A stretch of 6,485 nt of DNA from an uncultured Eubacteriales bacterium (lineage in GTDB: Bacteria; Bacillota; Clostridia; Peptostreptococcales; Anaerovoracaceae): the NCBI GenBank assembly GCA_902796875.1, contig CADBQT010000225.1:1-6485 (forward strand). The letters are read 5' to 3'. Below are positions 1 through 6,113 of this stretch, one piece after another (within the stretch, counting starts at the first letter, position 1; every line of letters begins with the position of its first letter). The notes beneath the pieces are model-generated. The model saw only the letters and a program-made list of their open reading frames with translations, made no database searches and was not told where the DNA came from. The translations under genes and the position numbers were made by a program.

Positions 1-5
1 CGGCA

Positions 6-2825
6 TCAGTCATTCAGGCGTATGGACGCCGTGCTGGTGCCGTCGCTGTTTTTTGTGACCACGATCTGGCGGTCGATCCGTTCTTTCATCTCTCCGACGT
101 GGGAGATGATGCCCACCAGACGGTCGCTTTCGCTGAGGGACTCCAGGGCTTCAATGGCCCGGCGAAGGGTGTCCGGATCCAGGGAGCCGAAACCTTCGTC
201 CACGAACATGGTGTCCAGCTGGACGCCGCCGGCGCTGGACTGGACCTCATCGGAAAGACCGAGGGCCAGGGCCAGGGACGCATCGAAGGCTTCCCCGCCG
301 GACAGGGTGCGGATGTCCCGCTCGCTGCCGTTGTGATAGTCCAGGACATTAAGGTCCAGACCGCTCTGTCCCCTCCGGCTGACGGAGGTTTTTTTACGGA
401 TCAGTTGATACCGGCCCGCCGTCATGGTATGGAGGCGGACGTTGGCTCTTTGGATGATCCGGTCGAAGTACTGCATCTGGACATAGGTCTCCAGCTGGAT
501 CTTTTCTTCTCCGGCCAGGGATCCGCCCACCGTATCGGCCAGGGCCTTCACCCAGGTATATTCCTTCCGCAGGTCCTGCTGATCCTCGTCCAGACGGCGG
601 ATATTATCCAGGCATCTGCCGTTGATCTGCCGGCGGGTATCGATGCGGCTTCGCCTCCCGTCATCTGCGGTTTGGGCTGCTTCAAGGGCGGAAAGTTCTT
701 CTTCCAGGGTCTCGGGATCTCGGATCTCTTCTCCCTGGAGCTGCTCTTCCAAAGTCCGGATCCGGCTCCGGAGGGCTTCCGCATTTCTGGCCAGTTCCTC
801 TGCCTTTGCGGTGGCCTGGGTCAGCCCGTCCTCGGCGGCCTTGGCCTGACTCCGCAGGTCTGCGACCCGGTCTTCCGCTTCCCCGCAGGTCGCCAAGGGA
901 AGATCGGCCTGCAGTTTCTCCATAGACTTCTTCTTTTCTTCCATGGAGGCTGTGAGTCGGTGGAGTTCACCTTCCCTTGCCCGCAGGTCCTCTGCCGACT
1001 TATCCAGCTGGGTCCGGGCCGCCGGGATCTCCTCTTCCAGGGCGGCCTTCTCCTTCACCCGGGTCTGTTCTCCCAGGATCTCTTCTTCCAACTCATCCAG
1101 GCGGTCTTCAGATTCGGCCAGAGCCTGGGCCGCTTCCCCTACCCACTCCTCCCGGGCCAGGGAACCGAAGCCTTCGATCAGGTCGGTGCCGCTGCGAAGG
1201 ACTTCTTCTGCGATAGCCTCCGCCCGGGCATTCAGCTCCGCCGCCTTCCGGCTGGCTTCTTCCATCTTCTCCGCCGCAGTCCTGGCCTGCTTCTCTCTTT
1301 CGTCCACTTCCTGCTGGGAAGGGGTCGTCTCGGAGAGGGCTGCCGGGTGGGGATGATCCTCCGACCCGCAGACGGGACAGGGGACCCCGGGCTCAAGAAC
1401 CGATGCCAGAAGGCCTGCCTGACCGTCCAGGAAAGCCCTGCGAAGTCGGTCGAAGGCGGCCTGCTTCTTCCCGCTGTCCGCCCTGGCTACTTCGTATTCT
1501 GCGCGGGCTTTTTCCGTCTTTTCCGTCAGGAAATTTCCATCGTCAATAGACGATGCTAAGGTCTGAAGCCGTTCCAATTGCCCGCTTTCCCTGGTCTTCT
1601 CTCCCTGAAGTTTCTCCAGCTTTTCTCCTGCATCGCCAAGGCCCCTGAGGGTCTCTTCCTTTTGGGCAAGCTCTTCCTTTTGCTGCTCCAGATCTGTCTG
1701 ATACTCTTTCAGGGCCGCTTCAAGCTCCCGGGCGGCACTTTCGCCCTCCCGGATCTCTTCTTCCATATCTTCCAGCCGGTCGTACTCGGCGAACCGGGCT
1801 TCCAAGGCCGCCGCTTCACGGCGCCATTCCTCCGCCTCTGGCTGCTCGGCCTTCAGGGCGCTTACCTTCTCCTCTTCCTCGGCTTTCCTTTCTTCCGTTT
1901 CGGTAAGCTTCTCCCGGTCGTCCGCCAGGCTCCGGCGGATCTCCTCCCGGCGGCGGACTTCTTGCAGCTCCCCTCGCTTCTCGTCGATGGCCTTCTGACG
2001 AAGACCCATCTCCCCGGCCAGCTTTTCGGCCTCCTGCCCGTCCGCAGAGAGAAGTTCCTCACCGAGAGTCAGGATCTCGGCGATGGTGGCCTCTTCATCC
2101 CGGGCCCGGGCGAGACGCTCCACCGGGTTCTCCTGATCGCTGGCCTCCCGATCTTCGAAATCCGCCGACTCCTCCGGCAGCTCCAGATTCTCCACCTGGG
2201 ACCGGATCATCCGCTCCCCTTCTTCGTACTTTTGGCTTAAGGCCTTGGCTTCCTCCCGGATCCTGTCCTGGAGCTTCCGGTAATTCTCCGTCTTGAAGAG
2301 ATGACGGAAGATGGCGATCCGCTCATCCGTGGACGCCTGAAGGACCTTCAGGAAATCCCCCTGAGCGATCATGGCGATCTGGGTGAACTGAGCCTGGTCG
2401 ACCCCCAAGAGTTCGGTGATGGCCGCCGTCACTTCCCGATCTTTGGTCAGGGGCGGGCGCTCATCGGGAAAGGTCAGCTCGCAGACCGCAGGCTGAGATG
2501 TCATCCCCTCTCCCCTTTTCTTTTTCCGTTCGTAGGCGGGCCTGCGCCGAACGGCATATTTTTCGCCCCGGTAGGCGAATTCCAGTTCCACTTCCGTCGG
2601 GGTGTCCGGGTCTGCGTAGGTGGAGCGCATCATTTCGCCGCTCCGCCGTCCCCCGCTGGTCTCCCCGTAAAGGGCATAGGTGATCCCGTCGAAAATAGTG
2701 GTCTTACCGGCGCCGGTATCTCCGGTGATCAGGTAAAGACCCCTCTCCCCAAGATCGTCCATGGGCAGGATCGTCTCCTTCTCGTAGGGTCCGAAGGCGG
2801 TCATTTTCAGTCGCAGCGGCCTCAT
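6..2825 (-). CDS. sbcC: Exonuclease SbcC, SMC-like ATPase subunit of SbcCD
   Basis: Complete 939-residue protein, near the usual ~1000-residue family length. Visible in order: the N-terminal ABC half with Walker A GDTGAGKT (35-42) and Q-loop AQGDF (Q155); a very long Glu/Lys/Arg-rich coiled coil (about 185-780) broken by the zinc hook CPVC (483-486); then the C-terminal ABC half with signature LSGGEAFD (841-848), Walker B LDTMFVDEGFGSLD (870-883, catalytic E877) and the switch His of ISHV (H909). In the known family, SbcC dimerises through the Cys-x-x-Cys zinc hook and uses ATP to control SbcD, which cuts DNA hairpins and blocked or double-strand ends; it acts in the cytoplasm on the nucleoid. 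The ATG lies in an ATGA overlap with the sbcD stop, behind GGGAGGTG (2831-2838) with 5 nt spacing, so translation is probably coupled. All key motifs are intact. The stop lies 5 bases from the left edge, so any terminator is outside the window. Confidence 0.97.
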   Translation of the reverse strand: MRPLRLKMTAFGPYEKETILPMDDLGERGLYLITGDTGAGKTTIFDGITYALYGETSGGRRSGEMMRSTYADPDTPTEVELEFAYRGEKYAVRRRPAYERKKKRGEGMTSQPAVCELTFPDERPPLTKDREVTAAITELLGVDQAQFTQIAMIAQGDFLKVLQASTDERIAIFRHLFKTENYRKLQDRIREEAKALSQKYEEGERMIRSQVENLELPEESADFEDREASDQENPVERLARARDEEATIAEILTLGEELLSADGQEAEKLAGEMGLRQKAIDEKRGELQEVRRREEIRRSLADDREKLTETEERKAEEEEKVSALKAEQPEAEEWRREAAALEARFAEYDRLEDMEEEIREGESAARELEAALKEYQTDLEQQKEELAQKEETLRGLGDAGEKLEKLQGEKTRESGQLERLQTLASSIDDGNFLTEKTEKARAEYEVARADSGKKQAAFDRLRRAFLDGQAGLLASVLEPGVPCPVCGSEDHPHPAALSETTPSQQEVDEREKQARTAAEKMEEASRKAAELNARAEAIAEEVLRSGTDLIEGFGSLAREEWVGEAAQALAESEDRLDELEEEILGEQTRVKEKAALEEEIPAARTQLDKSAEDLRAREGELHRLTASMEEKKKSMEKLQADLPLATCGEAEDRVADLRSQAKAAEDGLTQATAKAEELARNAEALRSRIRTLEEQLQGEEIRDPETLEEELSALEAAQTADDGRRSRIDTRRQINGRCLDNIRRLDEDQQDLRKEYTWVKALADTVGGSLAGEEKIQLETYVQMQYFDRIIQRANVRLHTMTAGRYQLIRKKTSVSRRGQSGLDLNVLDYHNGSERDIRTLSGGEAFDASLALALGLSDEVQSSAGGVQLDTMFVDEGFGSLDPDTLRRAIEALESLSESDRLVGIISHVGEMKERIDRQIVVTKNSDGTSTASIRLND

Positions 2826-3949
2826 TCTTCCACCTCCCAGATCTCCCGGATGAACCGTTCCACCATTTCCTCCTGCTCATCGGACATGTCCGTTCCCCGC
2901 ATGAACCGGTAGAAGCTCTCCAGGGATTCCAGGGGAGACATCTCTTCCGTCTCTTCCGACGCCGTCCATTCCGACAGGCCTTTGCTGATGTTGGGGTAGG
3001 TGATCTCCAGGATGTTGGGCCAGACCTTTCGCAGCTGGCGGATGGCGTCGGGAATGTACTCCTCGTCGGTGAGGTCCGCCCGCACGAAATCCTCCCGCCC
3101 GCTGGATGCCTCGGAGGACATAAGCTCATCGAAGGTCCCCGTTTGGATGGTCATCTTACGCAAAGGCGACAGCGGCACAGTCTTCACCTCAAGGTCTCCC
3201 TTTTCGCGGAGCTCCACAACGAGGATGCTCTTTTCTTCTCCCGCCTCCCCGAAGGAGTACTGCAGGGGTGCGCCGCAGTAGCGGATCTTCTCCCCCGCAG
3301 CCTTCTGGCTCCGGTGCAGGTGCCCCAGGGCCACGTAGTCGAAGGGGGCAAAGACCTCTCCGTCCACGTTCTCCAGTCCGCCGATCACCCGGTCTTCCGA
3401 CTCGCTTCGCTCGGCGCCGGTAACGTACTGATGGGCGATGAGGACGTTCCGGCCAGTCTCGTCCACACCGGAGCCTTCCACCACCCGGGCCACAGCGCCC
3501 GTGTAGTCGTCGTGGTCGATGTCATTATAAAAAGCCCCCACGTGGGCAGGCTTGATAAAGGGAAGCATCCAAAGGGTGACGGGACCGAATTCATCGGTCA
3601 GTTCCACCTTTTCCAGGACGCCTTTGAACTCGGAAGAAAAGTAGACATTGTTCTCCCGCATGAGCCGGCTGCCGAAGGCCAGCCGGATGTTGCTGTCGTG
3701 GTTACCGCTGATCACAAAGACGGCACCCGCCGCCCGGGCCAGGTCCTCCAGGAACCCGCCGAACAGCCGCACCGCTTCCTCCGGCGGGATGGGACGGTCG
3801 TACACATCCCCGGCGATGAGGACGGCGTCGGGGTTTTCCTTTTGGACGATCTTCAGGATCTTTTCCAGGATGTCCTCCTGGTCTTCTTTCAGCGGAAACT
3901 CCCCCAGGCGCCGGCCCAGGTGAAGGTCCGACAGGTGGATCATCTTCAC
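2822..3949 (-). CDS. sbcD: Exonuclease SbcD, Mre11-like nuclease subunit of SbcCD
   Basis: 375-residue calcineurin-type metallophosphoesterase. All nuclease motifs are intact (numbered from the GTG start): SDLH (D8, H10), AGD (D48), GNHD (N83, H84), AHQ (H173) and GHLH (H210, H212). These coordinate two metal ions, Mn2+ in studied homologues, for end and hairpin cleavage with SbcC. The C-terminal third matches the position of the SbcD capping/C-terminal domain. Three in-frame starts are possible: TTG at 3955, GTG at 3949 and ATG at 3943. I chose GTG because it gives MKMIHLSDLHLG, the usual length of clostridial homologues as I recall them; it has GGAGGTG (3958-3964) 8 nt upstream; and it makes a GTGA overlap with the upstream nucleotidyltransferase stop. 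The ATG would sit 2 nt after that stop. The 3' end overlaps sbcC by ATGA. The gene is the middle one of a coupled three-gene operon. Confidence 0.95.
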   Translation of the reverse strand: MKMIHLSDLHLGRRLGEFPLKEDQEDILEKILKIVQKENPDAVLIAGDVYDRPIPPEEAVRLFGGFLEDLARAAGAVFVISGNHDSNIRLAFGSRLMRENNVYFSSEFKGVLEKVELTDEFGPVTLWMLPFIKPAHVGAFYNDIDHDDYTGAVARVVEGSGVDETGRNVLIAHQYVTGAERSESEDRVIGGLENVDGEVFAPFDYVALGHLHRSQKAAGEKIRYCGAPLQYSFGEAGEEKSILVVELREKGDLEVKTVPLSPLRKMTIQTGTFDELMSSEASSGREDFVRADLTDEEYIPDAIRQLRKVWPNILEITYPNISKGLSEWTASEETEEMSPLESLESFYRFMRGTDMSDEQEEMVERFIREIWEVEE

Positions 3950-4905
3950 TTCCAAAGCACCTCCGGATAGAGGCCCTTATCTTTCTTCGACTTCAAGGTG
4001 GCGACCACCCCTTCTTTATCTTCCTGATAGGTGACGCCGCACCACTTCTCGAAGCAGGGAAGGACCTTTACCGTGGCTTTGCCGGTGTGGATCTGCCGGT
4101 CGATGACGGTGGGCAGAAGGTATTCGCTGCCCATCAGGTCGGACGCCACGTCCTTTTCGAAGAACTCCAGCAGGCCCTCTTCCAGGGCATTCATCATTCC
4201 TCCCGGCAGGCCCCAGAAATTCATGGACACAGGACTGTCCCCGGACACTTCTGTCCAGGTCTGGCCGTCGTCCTCGGTGAAAGCGATGCCCTCGGGGCGC
4301 TGCATGATCTTCGTCCGCTCGGTGATCCGGGTGAGATACCCATTGTCATCCACCTCGCAGACCCCCCGGGCCACGTGGCCGTGCTCGGTGATGGTGTTGG
4401 CCAGCCGGTATCCGGCCATGCACATGCGCATCACCTCGGCCTCATCGTCCTGCTCTGTCAGAAAATCGTATATGCTGTCGAACCCGCTGGGTCCATAGTA
4501 ATCGTCCGCATTGATCACGACGAAGGGTCCGTCGATGAGATCCCGGCAGGCGTAAATGGCATGGCCCGTCCCCCAGGGTTTCTTTCGCAGGGTGAAGGCG
4601 TCGGCGTCGGGATGGGCCTTATACAGGACCTGCTTACAAGGCTCGGGAATGTCCTCCATGTCCTGATAGGCGTATTCCACATCAAGAAACCTGCCCGCCC
4701 GTTCGTCCACCAGGGTCTTGAACACGTCCCGGTGCTCTCTGCGGATGACGAACACGGCCCGATTGAATCCGGCCATCATCGCATCGTAAAGGGAGAAATC
4801 CAGAATGATCTCCCCGGTATCCGTCATTTTTTTTTTTTTTTTCAGCCCGCCGTAACGGGACCCCATGCCGGCGGCCATGATGACCAGTGTCGGTTCTTTT
4901 TTCAT
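3946..4905 (-). CDS. Sugar-phosphate nucleotidyltransferase-like protein with a poly-lysine (A16) insert in the active-site loop
   Basis: 319-residue protein of the NTP_transferase fold (GalU/RmlA-like superfamily), expected to join an NTP to a sugar phosphate or similar acceptor; the substrate cannot be read from sequence. Visible motifs: the nucleotide-binding loop AAGMGSRYGGLK (11-22), KPWGTGHA (109-116), the metal-site-like NADDYYG (132-138), GHVARGVC (176-183), ITERTKI (194-200) and a C-terminal EKWCGVTYQEDK (286-297). The fold is complete at both ends. Residues 22-26 are five lysines encoded by 16 consecutive A. From memory, relatives read GGLKQIDP here, so the first Lys is retained while Gln and Pro are lost and the loop length is unchanged. 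The start is ATG 4905, with AAAGGAG (4913-4919) 7 nt upstream. The frame stays open upstream to 4989, but that extension runs through the promoter and is rejected. It is the first gene of the operon and ends in a GTGA overlap with sbcD. Confidence 0.88.
   Translation of the reverse strand: MKKEPTLVIMAAGMGSRYGGLKKKKKMTDTGEIILDFSLYDAMMAGFNRAVFVIRREHRDVFKTLVDERAGRFLDVEYAYQDMEDIPEPCKQVLYKAHPDADAFTLRKKPWGTGHAIYACRDLIDGPFVVINADDYYGPSGFDSIYDFLTEQDDEAEVMRMCMAGYRLANTITEHGHVARGVCEVDDNGYLTRITERTKIMQRPEGIAFTEDDGQTWTEVSGDSPVSMNFWGLPGGMMNALEEGLLEFFEKDVASDLMGSEYLLPTVIDRQIHTGKATVKVLPCFEKWCGVTYQEDKEGVVATLKSKKDKGLYPEVLWK
3958..3964 (-). promoter_or_regulatory. Ribosome binding site for sbcD, inside the upstream gene
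   Basis: GGAGGTG on the minus strand lies within the last codons of the nucleotidyltransferase gene. It is 8 nt before GTG 3949, only about 2 nt before TTG 3955 and 14 nt before ATG 3943. The spacing favours the GTG start. Confidence 0.65.
4827..4842 (-). repeat. Homopolymer tract A16 (coding sense) inside the nucleotidyltransferase gene
   Basis: The plus strand shows 16 T in a row, read as A16 on the coding strand. It covers codons 22-26 (all AAA) and the A of the ATG codon for Met27. Losing one A puts TGA straight after the fifth Lys codon, giving a 26-residue product. Gaining one A shifts into a frame that closes at 4682-4684, giving about 74 residues. Only changes of three bases keep the enzyme. 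Runs this long are slippage-prone in replication and transcription, and this one stands out in a GC-rich gene. A sequencing or assembly error is also possible. Confidence 0.95.
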
Positions 4906-4912
4906 CGTCGTT

Positions 4913-4919
4913 CTCCTTT
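4913..4919 (-). promoter_or_regulatory. Ribosome binding site fixing the nucleotidyltransferase start
   Basis: AAAGGAG on the minus strand lies 7 nt before ATG 4905. It is the only strong site in the region and lies just downstream of the predicted promoter, so it rules out the longer in-frame start at 4989. Confidence 0.85.
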
Positions 4920-4934
4920 GTCTGTATTGGGTAG

Positions 4935-4963
4935 ATTGTACCATGATGCCCCTGCTTTTGCAA
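4935..4963 (-). promoter_or_regulatory. Sigma-A promoter for the nucleotidyltransferase-sbcD-sbcC operon
   Basis: On the minus strand, -35 TTGCAA (4958-4963) is followed by a 17-bp spacer and -10 TACAAT (4935-4940), with TGG just before the -10, an extended -10 element (TGn). Transcription would begin near 4928, leaving a short leader of about 23 nt that contains the AAAGGAG ribosome binding site. No other promoter is evident in front of sbcD or sbcC, whose starts overlap upstream genes. Confidence 0.75.
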
Positions 4964-4982
4964 TAAACCGACCCTCTCCCGT

Positions 4983-5012
4983 TTGCCAATCCGCCGCCTT
5001 CTCTGATACAAT
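4983..5012 (+). promoter_or_regulatory. Sigma-A promoter for the shikimate-kinase-like / DUF2148 pair
   Basis: -35 TTGCCA (4983-4988), an 18-bp spacer and -10 TACAAT (5007-5012), preceded by TGA as a TGn extended -10. Transcription would begin near 5019, giving a leader of about 34 nt. The two divergent -35 boxes are 19 bp apart (4964-4982), so the two RNA polymerases could bind side by side, and one regulator placed between them could affect both. Confidence 0.72.
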
Positions 5013-5052
5013 ATCCTCATCCGTTATCCCCTCTCCCAAAGGCAGGAAAATC

Positions 5053-5532
5053 ATGAATCAGATCCTTTTCGTCACCGGATATTTCGGCGCACCCATCCGT
5101 GAGACCGCCAAGGCTTTGGCCGGCGAGCGGGGCTGGGATTATTTCGATCTGGACCGGGCCATCGAGGAGCGGGACGGGCGGAGCATAGTGCGGATCTGCA
5201 TGGCCGCCGGGGAACACGGATACCGAAATCAGGAGTATGAGATCGTGGAGGAGCTTGCCGCAAAAGACGGTGCCCAGCCTCTGGTGGTGGCCTGTGGCGA
5301 CGGGGTGCTCTATGACGATGAGACCCGCCAGCTGATCCAAAGGCATGGACTGGTCATCGCAGGATCGGACATGGATCCGGATGAGCTATGGGCCAGAGCC
5401 AGAGAAGAAGATGCCACCTGGCATGCCTTCATGATGTTCGGAGATGAAAAAGAAAAGGAAGAGGCGTTTCGCGGGTACTACCTGCGTCAGAAGACGCTGT
5501 TTTCCCTGATCGAGGAAGGAGAAGAGAAATGA
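5053..5532 (+). CDS. Shikimate-kinase-like protein with degenerate P-loop
   Basis: 159 residues, slightly shorter than usual shikimate kinases (about 165-175). The layout follows that family: an N-terminal beta strand and loop, FDLDRAIEERDG (31-42; D32 and D34 match the magnesium/shikimate-site Asp pair), GYRNQEYE (56-63; R58 matches the shikimate-binding Arg), VACGDGVL (79-86) where the family has a GGG loop, and a C-terminal YLRQKTLF segment (143-150) like the family's ER-x-x-LY helix. The P-loop is broken: GYFGAPIRE (9-17) aligns with GFMGSGKST, so the Walker A Lys and Ser/Thr are missing and ordinary ATP-dependent phosphorylation is doubtful. It may be a non-catalytic binding or regulatory protein, or may use another mechanism. 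The start is ATG 5053 with a modest AGGA (5044-5047) 5 nt upstream. The 3' end overlaps the DUF2148 gene by ATGA. Fold assignment is by eye; the function is unknown. Confidence 0.72.
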   Translation: MNQILFVTGYFGAPIRETAKALAGERGWDYFDLDRAIEERDGRSIVRICMAAGEHGYRNQEYEIVEELAAKDGAQPLVVACGDGVLYDDETRQLIQRHGLVIAGSDMDPDELWARAREEDATWHAFMMFGDEKEKEEAFRGYYLRQKTLFSLIEEGEEK

Positions 5533-6080
5533 TCGAGAAGAGAGACGAGGCGGCGAAGAACACCATCCATCAGGTGGCGGAGAGAATGATCGCCGCGGCG
5601 GTGACCGCCCCCAAAGCCCACGGATGGGACTACCTGCAGGGCTACATTCTGGACGGAGAGGACAAGGCCCGTCTGGCGGACCATATGCGGGACATCTACC
5701 GGGAGACGGGAGCCGACTTTTTCCAGCGGGACGCCGGCTGTGTGGATGACAGCGAGTGCGTGGTGATCCTGGCCACCCTGAACGACCCCATCCATCTGGA
5801 ACACTGCGGGTACTGCGGATTCGAAGACTGCGCCGATCTCATCGAAGCCGGCGGCAACTGCGCTTTCAACGTAACGGATCTGGGCATCGCCATCGGGTCC
5901 GCCGTTTCCATCGCAGCCGACCACCGGATCGACAACCGGGTCATGTTCTCCGCGGGGCAGGCGGCTCTGCGCATGGACTTTCTGGCGCCGGGGGTGCGGG
6001 TATGCTACGGTATTCCCCTTTCCGTCACCTCCAAGAGCAACTTCTTCGATCGGGATCCCAAGAACGTTTCCATTCGGTAA
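5529..6080 (+). CDS. DUF2148 (ferredoxin-domain) family protein
   Basis: 183 residues, the usual size for DUF2148 proteins. Recognisable family features are an N-terminal helix with TAPKAHGWD (26-34), FFQRDAG (64-70), the four-cysteine cluster HCGYCGFEDC...C (C93, C96, C101, C111: Cx2Cx4Cx9C), NVTDLGIAIGSAV (114-126), the DNRVMFSAG segment (135-143) and a C-terminal GIPLSVTSKSNFFDRD (161-176). The cysteine spacing resembles 4Fe-4S binding domains, so a cluster is likely but unproven; C71, C77 and C159 are additional. No signal peptide or membrane segment is seen, so it is probably cytoplasmic. The family's biochemical role is not established to my knowledge. The ATG is in an ATGA overlap with the shikimate-kinase-like gene, with AAGGAG (5516-5521) 7 nt upstream. 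The two proteins are therefore co-transcribed and probably coupled. It ends 33 bp from the convergent PAP2 gene. Confidence 0.88.
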   Translation: MIEKRDEAAKNTIHQVAERMIAAAVTAPKAHGWDYLQGYILDGEDKARLADHMRDIYRETGADFFQRDAGCVDDSECVVILATLNDPIHLEHCGYCGFEDCADLIEAGGNCAFNVTDLGIAIGSAVSIAADHRIDNRVMFSAGQAALRMDFLAPGVRVCYGIPLSVTSKSNFFDRDPKNVSIR

Positions 6081-6113
6081 GGCAGACTGCCCCTGCCGAA
6101 AACCCGTCGCGGC

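Noticed and set aside
99..2912. Long plus-strand open frames opposite sbcC (486, 220 and 203 codons)
   Set aside because: They are antisense shadows of GC-rich sbcC, whose motifs are complete; their translations show no recognisable domain and there is no suitable ribosome binding site or promoter.
3143..3970. 275-codon plus-strand frame opposite sbcD
   Set aside because: It mirrors the sbcD coding frame, and the His/Asp-rich translation is the complement of metal-site codons, not a domain.
4906..4989. Longer N-terminus (28 codons) for the nucleotidyltransferase
   Set aside because: It would be read through its own -10 and -35 boxes, and the strong AAAGGAG site serves ATG 4905, which starts right at the conserved fold.
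4087..5052. Upstream extension of the shikimate-kinase-like frame across the nucleotidyltransferase gene
   Set aside because: The extension is antisense to a real gene and crosses both promoters. Similarity to shikimate kinase begins at ATG 5053.
5017..5974. Minus-strand frames of 92-145 codons opposite the plus-strand pair
   Set aside because: They are shadows of the coding frames, with no domain or start signals.
6081..6097. Possible bidirectional terminator GGCAG-7 nt-CTGCC between the convergent genes
   Set aside because: The stem is only 5 bp and no T run follows on either strand, so a Rho-independent terminator is not supported.
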